From: Neptuniibacter pectenicola
GTDB taxonomy: Bacteria > Pseudomonadota > Gammaproteobacteria > Pseudomonadales > Balneatricaceae
Reading direction: 5' to 3'
Assembly (NCBI RefSeq): GCF_001597735.1
Contig: NZ_LUTS01000004.1
Coordinates: 124,001-188,000, forward strand
Length of the DNA: 64,000 bases
The notes under the pieces were generated by a model. It had not been told where the DNA came from. It searched no databases and was given only the letters and a program-made list of their open reading frames with translations. Positions 48,734 through 58,337 of the stretch are shown here, piece after piece; the stretch's first letter is position 1, and each line of letters opens with the position of its first letter. Position numbers and translations under genes: made by a program.

Positions 48734-49204
48734 ATGAAACGTTTAGCAATAACCCTGTGTTTGATGGCTGCAGCTTTACTATCTTCACAATCTTATGCAC
48801 GTGACGTCACCCTCACTACCGAACTAAAAAACTACGGCGGTGACGGTGCTTACCTAGCTATTTATTTAACCAATGCCCAAGGTCAGTATCAAAAAACGCT
48901 ATGGGTCGCAGGTAAGAAATTAAAATATTACAAGCACTTGAGCGGCTGGGCACGGGGGAGTGGTCAACGTAAAAGTGAATACGATGGACTGTCTGGTGCC
49001 AGCGTTACCGAGGGTAAGACATTAACGGTCACCCTTGATCTGCCCGACACCTATATTGATGCAGGGTTTCAGCTCCACGTTGATACCGCTGTCGAAGATA
49101 TGCGAGACAACCGTAATGATGTTGTCGTGCCCTTCACCAGCGAAGGGGTCGATAAACCCAATAATGGCCGTGGTTATATCAAAACGTTCACCTATTCGTT
49201 TTAA
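48734..49204 (+). CDS. DUF2271 periplasmic protein with a flavinylation-like motif
   Basis: A 156-residue exported protein: signal peptide about 1-22 (SYA cleavage) and a DUF2271 domain (YLAIYLTNAQGQYQKTLWVAG). It contains D84-G-L-S-G-A-S90-V-T92, matching the ApbE flavin-transfer consensus Dxx[ST]GA[ST]x[ST], with Ser90 where Thr is more usual. If modified it would carry covalent FMN and accept electrons from the membrane flavoreductase next door. AAGGGAG precedes the ATG. No apbE in the window. Confidence 0.88.
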   Translation: MKRLAITLCLMAAALLSSQSYARDVTLTTELKNYGGDGAYLAIYLTNAQGQYQKTLWVAGKKLKYYKHLSGWARGSGQRKSEYDGLSGASVTEGKTLTVTLDLPDTYIDAGFQLHVDTAVEDMRDNRNDVVVPFTSEGVDKPNNGRGYIKTFTYSF

Positions 49205-49226
49205 ATAACTGCCTAGGAACCCCGTC

Positions 49227-51449
49227 ATGTTACGTCAGTTTCACTCCCTGTCCGGCTTGATAGCAACACTGTTCGTTGTGCTGCTCACCATCTCCGGTGC
49301 AGTGCTCTCGCTTGATCCGCTTCTAGAGCGATCGCAGGCTAAAATAGCGGGCACATCGTCAATCAGCGTGGCGGAGTTAGCGGGTAAGCTTATCACTCGC
49401 TACCCTGGCACCGAGCAAATACAACGACATCCGTCAGGCAGTATCATTGTTTACTTTACTGACGGCGACCAAACAGGAGCGGACCTAATCAACCCGCTAA
49501 CGGGGGCAACGATTGGCGCCTATTCCAGCTCACCCATTATGGTGTGGATAAAAAACCTGCACCGTTCTTATCTGTTAGGGACTCCTGGACGAGTTGTAGC
49601 TGGGGTTGCCGCTTTCTTTATGCTGCTGTTAACCTTTTCCGGTGCCGTCATGTTGATCAATCGCCTCGGCGGTTGGCGCCATATTTTTCGACCGATCCAA
49701 GGGCCCTTTAAGCAACGACTACATACCGAGGTCGGTCGAGTGGCGGTACTGGGCCTGATATTATCAGCTTCTACCGGCCTGTATATGTCAGCCATGACTT
49801 TTGAGTTGATACCCGACTACTCATCGGCTGAGCCCGGTTTCCCAACCCATGTCGATGGCGGCGTACCTGCATCTATTGATACCCTGTCAGCATTAAAAGT
49901 GATTCCTATCACCGAATTCAGAGAGCTGGTTTATCCCTATCCAGACGACCCAATGGGTGTTTATTCCATTACCACTGATCAAGGAAGTGGCTTCGTTGAT
50001 CAAGCAACCGGTCAGTTGCTCTCTTATCAAGCTTACGGTAACCCACAAAAACTCTATGAGTTTATCTACATGTTACACACCGGCGAAGGGCTATGGTGGC
50101 TTGGTCTATTGCTTGGTTTGAGTGCGCTCGCTGTGCCATTGATGGCATGGACCGGTATCCAGATTTGGTGGAGCCGTAAACAATCCGCCACAACCATAAA
50201 CCATAATAGCGCTGCTCGCCTTGCCGATACCATCATTCTGGTTGGCAGTGAAAGTAACAGTACGTGGGGCTTTGCCAAAACCTTGCATGACGCTCTTCAT
50301 CGCTTAGGATTTCAGGTTCACACCGCCCCCATGAATCAGCTTGGCCATCATTATCCACAGGCAAAACGGATGTTTATGCTGACCGCCACCTATGGTGATG
50401 GTGACGCACCGGCATCGGCAAATCATTTTCTGACACGACTGGCGAAAATGACGAAGACACCCGATGTTCCTGTTGCCGTCTTAGGTTTTGGCGACCGTCA
50501 GTTCCCTGAATTCTGCCAGTTTGCCAAAGAGGTTGAGGCCGCGCTCATCACCAAGGGCTGGCCACAGCTACTACCATTCGAAACCATCCATCGACAATCG
50601 CCACAGGAATTTTCCCGCTGGGGGCAGGCGGTGAGTAGCGTTCTAGATAAGGAATTAACACTCGTCCATATCCCGGCTCATCCCGCTAGCACGACGTTGA
50701 CGCTTGTCGAACGCGTCGATTACGGTACAGCGGTGCAGGCACCAACGGCGGTATTACGCTTCAAGTCACCGGAAGGGAGTCATAAAGGTCTATTAAATCG
50801 TTTACTGAGACGCTCCGGCTTACCGCATTTTGATGCAGGCGACCTTGTGGGTATCTTACCGCCAGGCAGCAGTGTGCCGCGATTCTACTCGCTGGCATCC
50901 GCATCGAAGAATGGCGTGCTCGAGATCTGCGTTCGTCATCACCCTGACGGGGTATGCTCCGGCTTTCTTCATGGGCTAGCTATCGGCGACACCGTTGAGG
51001 CTTTCATTAAGCTTAATCCGAGCTTTCGCCCAGCATCGGGCAAGGCACCGATAATACTGATCGGCGCGGGCACCGGCATTGGACCGTTAGTCGGTTTTAT
51101 CCGTAATAATAAAGCGCATCACCCGATACATCTTTATTGGGGCGGTCGCTCTCCACAGTCTGATTTTCTCTATGAGACCGAACTCAAACGCTACCTAGAA
51201 GATCAGCGGCTAACTAAATTGAATCCGGTTTTCTCCCGTATCAGCCAAGGTGCATATGTGCAGAATAAAATTACTGAAGATGATGTGGAGCTACGTCAAT
51301 TGATCGGAGAAGGCGCACAGTTCTTAATATGTGGCGGTCGTAACATGGCGAGTAGCGTAGCGGTTGCAGTGGATAAGGTTATCGCTCCTCTAGGGGGCGA
51401 TGTGGCGACACTGAAAGCTCAGGGACGCTACCGTGAAGATGTTTATTAG
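49227..51449 (+). CDS. PepSY transmembrane flavodoxin/FAD reductase
   Basis: A 740-residue inner-membrane electron-transfer protein. About 1-320: PepSY-associated helices with a histidine at each (RQFHSL, NLHRSY, LHTEVG, MLHTGE), probable haem ligands. About 330-470: flavodoxin-like FMN domain (LVGSESNSTWGFAK, LTATYGDGDAPASA). About 490-740: FAD/NADPH domain as in sulfite reductase (RFYSLASASK, GVCSGFLHGL, LIGAGTGIGPLVGFIRN). It would move electrons from NADPH to the periplasm. Last gene of the operon from promoter C. Confidence 0.92.
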   Translation: MLRQFHSLSGLIATLFVVLLTISGAVLSLDPLLERSQAKIAGTSSISVAELAGKLITRYPGTEQIQRHPSGSIIVYFTDGDQTGADLINPLTGATIGAYSSSPIMVWIKNLHRSYLLGTPGRVVAGVAAFFMLLLTFSGAVMLINRLGGWRHIFRPIQGPFKQRLHTEVGRVAVLGLILSASTGLYMSAMTFELIPDYSSAEPGFPTHVDGGVPASIDTLSALKVIPITEFRELVYPYPDDPMGVYSITTDQGSGFVDQATGQLLSYQAYGNPQKLYEFIYMLHTGEGLWWLGLLLGLSALAVPLMAWTGIQIWWSRKQSATTINHNSAARLADTIILVGSESNSTWGFAKTLHDALHRLGFQVHTAPMNQLGHHYPQAKRMFMLTATYGDGDAPASANHFLTRLAKMTKTPDVPVAVLGFGDRQFPEFCQFAKEVEAALITKGWPQLLPFETIHRQSPQEFSRWGQAVSSVLDKELTLVHIPAHPASTTLTLVERVDYGTAVQAPTAVLRFKSPEGSHKGLLNRLLRRSGLPHFDAGDLVGILPPGSSVPRFYSLASASKNGVLEICVRHHPDGVCSGFLHGLAIGDTVEAFIKLNPSFRPASGKAPIILIGAGTGIGPLVGFIRNNKAHHPIHLYWGGRSPQSDFLYETELKRYLEDQRLTKLNPVFSRISQGAYVQNKITEDDVELRQLIGEGAQFLICGGRNMASSVAVAVDKVIAPLGGDVATLKAQGRYREDVY

Positions 51450-51517
51450 CTGATCCATTGGATGAGTCACTTAGAATCGGGGCTTAACGGCTAAGGAATG
51501 GCTGTAACTGAATAAAG

Positions 51518-51594
51518 TGGTGGGCCTAGCAGGACTCGAACCTGCGACCGATCGATTATGAGTCGAGCGCTCTAACCAACTGAGCTATAGGCCC
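51518..51594 (-). tRNA. tRNA with CAU anticodon, probably tRNA-Ile2
   Basis: A complete 77-nt cloverleaf with encoded CCA: acceptor GGGCCTA/TAGGCCC with A73, D-arm GCTC/GAGC, anticodon loop CTCATAA, T-arm GCAGG/CCTGC. Anticodon CAU. The C4-G69 and C5-G68 pairs and the GGTCGC variable region resemble E. coli ileX (lysidine-modified tRNA-Ile2) rather than elongator tRNA-Met. Base pair 27-43 is a C-U mismatch. Confidence 0.92.
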
Positions 51595-51668
51595 TCAGAT
51601 GCAAGAGTTCTCTTGCGAAACCAATACGATATTTATCAAAGCTGAGTTTGTATCGTTTAGTTTGAGGT

Positions 51669-51718
51669 TCTCCTAAAAGGAGAGGGCGCCAATAATACCT
51701 AGTCAGAATCATTGGCGC
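51669..51718 (-). terminator. Inverted repeats downstream of rpoD
   Basis: Two hairpins follow rpoD on the - strand: GCGCCAAT/ATTGGCGC (51686-51718, 8 bp stem, 17-base loop) and TCTCC/GGAGA (51669-51683). T-runs are short, so this could be a terminator or an mRNA-processing/stability structure. Confidence 0.45.
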
Positions 51719-51742
51719 AATAGTTTGATTTAAAAGAATTTA

Positions 51743-53554
51743 CTAGTCGTCAATAAAGCCGCGTAGATGTTCTGAGCGGCTTGGGTGACGGAGCTTGCGG
51801 AGCGCTTTTGCTTCGATCTGACGAATACGTTCACGGGTTACATCAAACTGTTTACCAACCTCTTCGAGGGTGTGATCGGTATTCATTTCAATGCCGAAAC
51901 GCATGCGTAGTACTTTAGATTCGCGTACTGTCAGCCCTGCTAGCACTTCACGTGTCGCTTCGCGTAGGCCTTCACCGGTTGCGGAGTCTACGGGTGAAGA
52001 GATGGTAATATCTTCAATGAAATCACCAAGGCTCGAATCTTCGTCATCACCGATCGGTGTTTCCATTGAGATCGGCTCTTTAGCAATCTTCAATACTTTG
52101 CGTACTTTATCTTCAGGCATCTCCATGCGTTCAGCTAGCTCTTCTGGTGTCGCTTCACGACCCATCTCTTGTAGCATTTGGCGGGAAATACGGTTCAGTT
52201 TATTGATCGTTTCGATCATATGAACTGGAATACGAATAGTACGTGCTTGGTCGGCAATAGAGCGCGTAATCGCCTGACGAATCCACCAAGTGGCGTAGGT
52301 CGAGAACTTGTAACCGCGGCGATATTCAAATTTATCAACCGCTTTCATAAGGCCGATGTTACCTTCTTGAATGAGATCCAAGAACTGTAAACCACGGTTA
52401 GTGTATTTTTTAGCGATAGAGATCACGAGACGAAGGTTAGCTTCAACCATCTCTTTTTTCGCGCGGCGCGCACGGGCTTCGCCGATTGACATTGCGCGGT
52501 TGATCTCTTTAATCTCGGTTAAACTGATACCTGTTTCGTTTTCAGTTTGAATGAGTTTGCGTTGCGCGCGTTTAAGCTCAATCAAGTTTGTTTTGATTGC
52601 GCGTGCATAGTCATGTGATGACTCAATAACAGAGGTGAACCATTCAGGGTTCGTCTCGTTACCTGGGAATTCTTTAATAAACGTTTTACGTGGCATTTTT
52701 GCGCGTTGAGTACAGATGCGCATAATTGTACGTTCTTGGCGACGAATATTCTCGATGGTTGAGCGCACTCGGTTAACCAGTGCTTCGTAGTAGCGAGGCG
52801 AAAGCTTGATAGGAGAGAAATACTCGCCTAATGCGTCTTGGGCTTTACGGTATTCTTTGCTGTCGCGGCCATGTTTTTCTACTACGTCTTTTAATGCAAT
52901 CAGATGATCGCGAACGAGACCGAAGCGACGTGCTGCTTCTTCTGGATCAGGCCCTTTCTCTTTTTCTTCTTCATCGTCATCATCATCGTCATCACTGGAT
53001 GCAACAGGGCCAGGAGGTGGGATAACATCGTCATCATCAGCATCGATGTAACCACTGAAGATGTCGCTTAGGCGGCCTTCTTCGGCAATGGTTAAGTCAT
53101 AGGCTTCGATAATTGCATCAACAGTACCAGGGAAACATGCGACAGCAGACATAACTTCACGCAGGCCTTCTTCAATGCGCTTAGCAATGCTGATTTCACC
53201 TTCTCGTGTCAGTAGCTCAACGGTACCCATTTCGCGCATATACATGCGTACGGGGTCGGTTGTGCGACCGGCATCGGATTCCACAGCAGCTAAGGCCGCG
53301 ACGGCTTCTTCGTCGGCTTCAACTTCGGCGGAGTCGCCTTCGGTCATTAGAAGTGTTTCTGCATCCGGGGCTTCTTCTGACACGGAGATACCCATGTCAT
53401 TAATCATACGGATGATATCTTCTACTTGATCCGGATCGGCAATGTCCTGAGGTAGGTGGTCATTGACTTCAGAGTAGGTAAGGTAGCCTTGTTCCTTACC
53501 ACGCGCGATCAATTCCTTGAGGCGAGACTGCTGTTGCTGAGAAGTATCGGACAT
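51743..53554 (-). CDS. rpoD: Primary sigma factor RpoD (sigma-70)
   Basis: Housekeeping sigma factor, 603 residues (E. coli 613). Region 1.1 at the N-terminus, region 1.2 ([21 protein letters not shown]), an acidic non-conserved insert with an Asp run around 190, region 2 ([44 protein letters not shown]), region 3, and region 4 ([32 protein letters not shown]). Last gene of the macromolecular-synthesis operon. Confidence 0.98.
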   Translation of the reverse strand: MSDTSQQQQSRLKELIARGKEQGYLTYSEVNDHLPQDIADPDQVEDIIRMINDMGISVSEEAPDAETLLMTEGDSAEVEADEEAVAALAAVESDAGRTTDPVRMYMREMGTVELLTREGEISIAKRIEEGLREVMSAVACFPGTVDAIIEAYDLTIAEEGRLSDIFSGYIDADDDDVIPPPGPVASSDDDDDDDEEEKEKGPDPEEAARRFGLVRDHLIALKDVVEKHGRDSKEYRKAQDALGEYFSPIKLSPRYYEALVNRVRSTIENIRRQERTIMRICTQRAKMPRKTFIKEFPGNETNPEWFTSVIESSHDYARAIKTNLIELKRAQRKLIQTENETGISLTEIKEINRAMSIGEARARRAKKEMVEANLRLVISIAKKYTNRGLQFLDLIQEGNIGLMKAVDKFEYRRGYKFSTYATWWIRQAITRSIADQARTIRIPVHMIETINKLNRISRQMLQEMGREATPEELAERMEMPEDKVRKVLKIAKEPISMETPIGDDEDSSLGDFIEDITISSPVDSATGEGLREATREVLAGLTVRESKVLRMRFGIEMNTDHTLEEVGKQFDVTRERIRQIEAKALRKLRHPSRSEHLRGFIDD

Positions 53555-53599
53555 AAGACCCTGTGACTTGAAAAAAATGGATGAAAATTTGAGCAGGCC

Positions 53600-53628
53600 A
53601 TTATAACGATGAAGTATCTAATTTGCTA
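53600..53628 (-). promoter_or_regulatory. Candidate rpoD promoter
   Basis: On the - strand a perfect TATAAT (53605-53600) lies about 46 bases before the rpoD ATG, with TAGCAA (3 of 6) 17 bases upstream. A second candidate, TTGAAA-17/18-ATATAA, sits further upstream near the dnaG end. This 203-base dnaG-rpoD gap otherwise holds nothing recognisable. Confidence 0.45.
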
Positions 53629-53757
53629 GGGAAAAGGCCGTGCCAGTTTTTTTGAATTACCTGTTAAAAATAGACTATATTCAGCGACTTGCTGTAAAAA
53701 TCCTGTAATTCGTTAAGTTATATGGTGTCTGCGCGGGTGTTTTTCAAGTGGGTGGGG

Positions 53758-55725
53758 TTAATCTTTTACTATATCTTTGAGGCGGTGAAGTTTTTGTAGT
53801 TTTTGTGCCAAAGATATTTTTTCTTCTTTGCTTAATTGGTGCTTTTTCTGAATAGCCGAGATCTCAAGTTCCAGTGCTTTTAGCTCTAACCCGTGTTGAG
53901 AGTCTTTTAGGTATAGGCGCGCATCGGCTTCTGAATGTATCTCTAGAGAGGTCGAGATTTCGTAAAGGTTAATAATTGTTTGTGATAATTTTTCATCTTC
54001 TCGCCAATCGACCGCTAGTTGTCCAAGGGTTGCATTGGGGTTGGAGGAGTAATAATTAATCAGTTGAATCAGCAGTTTTATATCTTGCTCTTCAGATAGG
54101 CTTAGCCCTTCTGGGAACTGATGAGCCGTTGCGAGTTGTGGGTAATGCAGGAGTAGGGCAATCAGTTTTGCTGCAAATGATAGTTCGGTGTTTTGAGTGC
54201 GTCGTTGTTGGGGTCTTGGCTCTTTTCGGAACGTGTTCTTGCTTCGGTTGTCCCGATCTCTGCTGGGGGCTGGGTCTGAGGGTGTTGATGGGTAATCTTG
54301 ACTGCCCGCGTCTGAATAGTGGTTGTTGTCGCTAGGGTAGTAGTCATAGTCAGCGTAGGCGTTGTCCGGTTGTGCGGTTTCAGTAGGGCGCACTGTATTC
54401 GTAGGGGTAATGGCTTCGTGAAAGTTAACCGTCGTTTGTAACTGCTCAAGTGATAGGTTGGTTAACTCACATATCCGGTCGAGCATCATCTGTTGCAGAA
54501 GGCTCGGTCGCATTGAGTTGATGGCTGGCAAAACATCGGTGCTAAATCGTGCGCGCCCATCCATGCTGTCTAGATCCGCATTTTCTGAATAACTTTTAAA
54601 GAAGAACTCTGATAGTGGTTGTGCTTTGGCGAGTCGTTCGCTAAAGGCTATCTCGCCCTCTTGTCGGACTAAACTGTCAGGGTCTTCACCATCGGGTAAG
54701 AAAAGGAAACGGGCTTCTTTTCCATCTTCGATGACCGGCATGGTTGTTTTAAGTGCGCGTATGGCGGCTTCGCGCCCTGCATTATCCCCATCAAAGCAAA
54801 AAATAATCTCAGGGACAATTTTAAACAGGCGTTCTAAGTGTTGATCGGTTGTGGCTGTGCCTAATGTTGCTACGGCATAGTGGATACCGTATTGGGCTAA
54901 GCCAACAACGTCCATATAACCTTCGACGATGATAAGTTTGTCGAGCTTGCTATTATGCTTTCGGGCTTCATACAGGCCGTAGAGCTCTCGGCTTTTATGG
55001 AATGTCGGTGTTTCGGGGGAGTTGAGGTATTTGGGTTTATCATCCCCGAGTACACGGCCTCCAAACGCGATGGTTCTGCCTCGTTGATCCCTAATAGGGA
55101 ACATGATGCGGTTGCGGAAGCGATCATATCGGCTATCTCTGTTTTCATTGTGGATGAGTAGCCCGGCTTCTTCTAAGCGTTTTGCCTTTTCTGGATCGTT
55201 GCCAGCTAAGTGGGTCAGTAGGTTGTCCCACCCTGAAGGCGCAAAACCGATAGAAAATGCTTTTGCTGCTTGTCCGCTGAGTCCACGAGATTTGAGGTAG
55301 TTAACGGCGTCAGAGCGAGTATCGTTAGTACGCAGTTGATCTTCATAGTAGGTTGTTGCCGCCTCAAGGAGTTCATACAGTGTTTTAAGCTGCTGATCTT
55401 TTTCCCGTTGTTGCGGGGAGTCGTCGCGGGGAACTTCCATGCCTGCGGTTTTTGCGAGTTCTTCAACGGCTTCAGGAAAGCTGATGTTCTCGTATTCCAT
55501 CAAAAATCCGAGTGCATTTCCGCCAGCGCCACAGCCAAAGCAGTAATAAAATTGTTTTTCTTGGTTGGCTGAAAAGGAAGGGGTTTTCTCTTTATGGAAG
55601 GGACATAGCCCTGAGTAGTTTTTTCCCGCGCGCTTAAGTTTTTGGACGCGACCATCCAGCACATCAATAATGTTGATGCGTGCTAAGAGATCATCAATGA
55701 AGTTCTGCGGGATGCGTCCGGCCAT
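53758..55725 (-). CDS. dnaG: DNA primase DnaG
   Basis: Makes RNA primers. CHC2 zinc finger (C41, H44, C62, C65), TOPRIM catalytic domain with VEGYMDV and FDGDNAGREAAIRA, and a C-terminal helicase-binding domain. 655 residues; a polar, proline- and asparagine-rich linker around 450-500 is longer than in E. coli (581 residues). Confidence 0.97.
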   Translation of the reverse strand: MAGRIPQNFIDDLLARINIIDVLDGRVQKLKRAGKNYSGLCPFHKEKTPSFSANQEKQFYYCFGCGAGGNALGFLMEYENISFPEAVEELAKTAGMEVPRDDSPQQREKDQQLKTLYELLEAATTYYEDQLRTNDTRSDAVNYLKSRGLSGQAAKAFSIGFAPSGWDNLLTHLAGNDPEKAKRLEEAGLLIHNENRDSRYDRFRNRIMFPIRDQRGRTIAFGGRVLGDDKPKYLNSPETPTFHKSRELYGLYEARKHNSKLDKLIIVEGYMDVVGLAQYGIHYAVATLGTATTDQHLERLFKIVPEIIFCFDGDNAGREAAIRALKTTMPVIEDGKEARFLFLPDGEDPDSLVRQEGEIAFSERLAKAQPLSEFFFKSYSENADLDSMDGRARFSTDVLPAINSMRPSLLQQMMLDRICELTNLSLEQLQTTVNFHEAITPTNTVRPTETAQPDNAYADYDYYPSDNNHYSDAGSQDYPSTPSDPAPSRDRDNRSKNTFRKEPRPQQRRTQNTELSFAAKLIALLLHYPQLATAHQFPEGLSLSEEQDIKLLIQLINYYSSNPNATLGQLAVDWREDEKLSQTIINLYEISTSLEIHSEADARLYLKDSQHGLELKALELEISAIQKKHQLSKEEKISLAQKLQKLHRLKDIVKD

Positions 55726-55758
55726 AGTATCTGCTGCGGGTTAATGTTCAGCGGCAGT

Positions 55759-56208
55759 TTAGCTAGATAATTCTGATTTTACGAGTTTAGAGATAATGCC
55801 CATGTCGGCGCGGCCTTGTACCTGAGGTTTTATTAGCCCCATTACTTTACCCATGTCTTGCATGGATTGTGCGCCGGATTCCTCTGCAGCTTTTTTAACA
55901 ATCGCTGCTACTTCTTCTTCGGTTAGCGGTTGCGGCAGGAAAGTTTTAATCACCTCCAACTCCCGTCGCTCAGCATCAGCAAGATCCATACGTGCCGCTT
56001 CTTCAAATTGTGAGATAGAGTCTCGGCGTTGTTTAGACATTTTGTCTAGTACCGTAAGGACTCGTGTATCATCCAGCTCAATGCGCTCGTCAATTTCGAT
56101 GCGTTTGAGTTCGGCTAACATCATGCGAATAGTGCTTAAGCGTTCCTTATCTTTGGCACGCATTGCAGCTTTCATCTCTGTAGTGATTTGCTGCTTAAGC
56201 TCTGACAT
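55759..56208 (-). CDS. yqeY: GatB/YqeY domain protein
   Basis: A 149-residue YqeY protein (tRNA-amidotransferase-like tail domain): TEMKAAMRAKDKERLSTIRMMLAELKRIEID at the start and MGKVMGLIKPQVQGRADMG near the end. It lies between rpsU and dnaG, a usual place in gammaproteobacteria. Function uncertain. Confidence 0.93.
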   Translation of the reverse strand: MSELKQQITTEMKAAMRAKDKERLSTIRMMLAELKRIEIDERIELDDTRVLTVLDKMSKQRRDSISQFEEAARMDLADAERRELEVIKTFLPQPLTEEEVAAIVKKAAEESGAQSMQDMGKVMGLIKPQVQGRADMGIISKLVKSELSS

Positions 56209-56255
56209 GACTTACCTCTAATTATCTGAATGGGATCTAATGTATATCTCGTTTA

Positions 56256-56471
56256 TTAGTACAAGCGTACGCGACGTGCGTTTTCGCGAGATACTTTCTT
56301 CGCGTGACGTTTTACAGCTGCTGCTGCTTTACGCTTACGTACAGATGTTGGCTTCTCGTAGAATTCACGACGACGAACTTCAGCCAAAACACCGGCTTTT
56401 TCGCAAGAACGTTTGAAACGACGTAGAGCTACATCAAATGGCTCGTTTTCTTTAACTTTTACAGCTGGCAT
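56256..56471 (-). CDS. rpsU: 30S ribosomal protein bS21
   Basis: 71 residues, standard length, with [27 protein letters not shown] and a basic tail. First gene of the rpsU-yqeY-dnaG-rpoD operon. Confidence 0.98.
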   Translation of the reverse strand: MPAVKVKENEPFDVALRRFKRSCEKAGVLAEVRRREFYEKPTSVRKRKAAAAVKRHAKKVSRENARRVRLY

Positions 56472-56514
56472 GTTTTAACAAACCCTATAATTGTTGAGTT
56501 AAATACAATAAAAC

Positions 56515-56543
56515 TTACTATAAAACGGACGGTTTTATGGCAA
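56515..56543 (-). promoter_or_regulatory. Candidate rpsU promoter with internal inverted repeat
   Basis: On the - strand TTGCCA (56543-56538) precedes TAGTAA (56520-56515) by 17 bases, or TATAGT by 15. A perfect 7 bp inverted repeat, ATAAAAC-5-GTTTTAT (56520-56538), occupies the spacer and could be an operator. Confidence 0.4.
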
Positions 56544-56680
56544 GGCGCAAAATTCTATTCCTTTCCCTAAGTTAAGTAAAGCAGTTAATGGTGCGATGCG
56601 CTATTTTATGTGCAGGTCGTTAAGGGCAAGGGTATAATGCGCGCAAACCTCGAATGAGTCTGTAAGGTGGTAGGTCAAGA

Positions 56681-57709
56681 ATGCGTGTATTGGGAATTGA
56701 AACATCTTGTGATGAAACGGGTGTTGCTATCTACGATAGTGAGCAGGGGTTGCTAGGGGATGTCTTATATAGCCAAGTTAAAATGCATGCTGAGTATGGT
56801 GGTGTGGTACCTGAATTAGCCTCCCGTGATCATGTGCGTAAGCTGTTACCCCTACTGGATGAGGTGTTTCAGAACGCGGGTTTAGAAAAGGGTGATGTGG
56901 ATGCGCTTGCTTATACCTCGGGCCCCGGTCTTATTGGTGCATTAATGGTGGGTGCGTCTACTGGGCGTGCCTTAGCATTGGCGTGGGATAAACCGGCAAT
57001 AGGTGTTCATCACATGGAAGGGCACCTTTTAGCACCGATGCTTGAAGAACATCCGCCGTCATTTCCTTTTGTGGCACTGCTGGTTTCAGGAGGCCATACC
57101 CAGTTGGTTCAAGTGGATGGTATAGGTCAATATGCCCTGCTCGGCGAGTCGCTAGATGATGCCGCCGGTGAAGCGTTTGATAAAGCAGCAAAAATGTTAG
57201 GGCTTGATTACCCTGGAGGACCTTTGGTGGCCCAACATGCTTTACAGGGTGACCGTACGCGTTTTCGTTTTCCCCGCCCAATGGTTGATCGCCCCGGTAT
57301 GGATATGAGCTTTTCTGGGCTTAAAACCTATACGTTAAATACGGCTAATGACCATCGCGATAACGATGGTCGAATTGATGATCAAACGATGTGTGATATC
57401 GCTGCTGCGTTTGAAGAGGCGGTTGTTGATACTTTGGCGATTAAGTGCAAGCGTGCATTACAGCATACCGGCTTTAAGCAGTTAATTATTGCTGGGGGGG
57501 TGAGTGCTAACCAGCGATTACGTGAACGTCTCGAGGAGATGGTCGTTAAAGAGCGGGCTGAGTTATTTTATGCACGTCCTGAGTTTTGTACAGATAATGG
57601 GGCAATGATTGCCTATGCGGGTTGTCAGCGTTTAATGGCGGGGCAGCATAGTGGCCTTGAAATTGTAACAAAGCCCCGTTGGCCTTTGGATACATTAGCG
57701 CCGTTGTAA
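56681..57709 (+). CDS. tsaD: tRNA N6-threonylcarbamoyladenosine transferase TsaD
   Basis: Adds threonylcarbamoyl to A37 of ANN-decoding tRNAs with TsaB and TsaE. Metal ligands H111 and H115 in HHMEGH, early [19 protein letters not shown] and the late [13 protein letters not shown] are all present. 342 residues. Divergent from rpsU. A TATAAT at 56633-56638 may be its -10 box. Confidence 0.97.
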   Translation: MRVLGIETSCDETGVAIYDSEQGLLGDVLYSQVKMHAEYGGVVPELASRDHVRKLLPLLDEVFQNAGLEKGDVDALAYTSGPGLIGALMVGASTGRALALAWDKPAIGVHHMEGHLLAPMLEEHPPSFPFVALLVSGGHTQLVQVDGIGQYALLGESLDDAAGEAFDKAAKMLGLDYPGGPLVAQHALQGDRTRFRFPRPMVDRPGMDMSFSGLKTYTLNTANDHRDNDGRIDDQTMCDIAAAFEEAVVDTLAIKCKRALQHTGFKQLIIAGGVSANQRLRERLEEMVVKERAELFYARPEFCTDNGAMIAYAGCQRLMAGQHSGLEIVTKPRWPLDTLAPL

Positions 57710-57728
57710 ACGGGGTCAGGAGCTAAGG

Positions 57729-58322
57729 TTAAAAACGAGGCTCTTTACCTTGTAGTAAGTTACTTATATTTACGCGGTGGCTGAGTAATAAAAGTGCCGA
57801 AATAATAAGTATTGCCGGCAGATAAGTGGGTTCTGTTAACCCGACAATAATCGGTGTAATTAAGACGGTTGCTATAGATGCCAGTGAGGCTGTTCGGCTG
57901 ACAGCAAAAACCAGGCACCAGATGCATGATTGCAGCACAGTGATGGGCCAGAATAAGCTAACACATACCCCAAAGGTTGTGGCTATACCTTTACCGCCTC
58001 GAAAAGAGGAAAATAGCGGGAATAGGTGCCCAATAATAGCCGCTAAAGCGCAGAATGACTGTTCGGTACTTGAAAGCTGTAAAAGAGAGCAGGGTAAAAG
58101 TGCTAATATGCCTTTTCCTGCGTCGCCGACAAGGGTGAATAGGGCGCCTTTGCGCGAGCCGATGCGTAGCACATTGGTTGTTCCTGGGTTGCCAGAGCCT
58201 TTTTTTCGAGGGTCGGGGATGTTCAGCGCGTGGCAAACGAGTACGGCTGTGGGGATTGAGCCCCAAAGGTAAGCTAGAAAAACCAGTCCAATGGTGATTA
58301 AGCCAGTATCGGTCATCATCAA
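57729..58322 (-). CDS. plsY: Glycerol-3-phosphate acyltransferase PlsY
   Basis: Membrane acyl-phosphate:G3P acyltransferase starting phospholipid synthesis. 197 residues, five or so helices, with the three PlsY motifs LWGSIPTAVLV, GSGNPGTTNVLR and FRGGKGIATTFGV. Divergent from folB by 15 bases. Confidence 0.96.
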   Translation of the reverse strand: MMMTDTGLITIGLVFLAYLWGSIPTAVLVCHALNIPDPRKKGSGNPGTTNVLRIGSRKGALFTLVGDAGKGILALLPCSLLQLSSTEQSFCALAAIIGHLFPLFSSFRGGKGIATTFGVCVSLFWPITVLQSCIWCLVFAVSRTASLASIATVLITPIIVGLTEPTYLPAILIISALLLLSHRVNISNLLQGKEPRF

Positions 58323-58337
58323 TCCAAGAGTAGAGTT

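Noticed and set aside
53175-53429. Ser/Thr/Ala-rich + strand frames opposite rpoD
   Set aside because: Antisense to conserved sigma-70 sequence; repetitive composition results from the acidic codons on the other strand.
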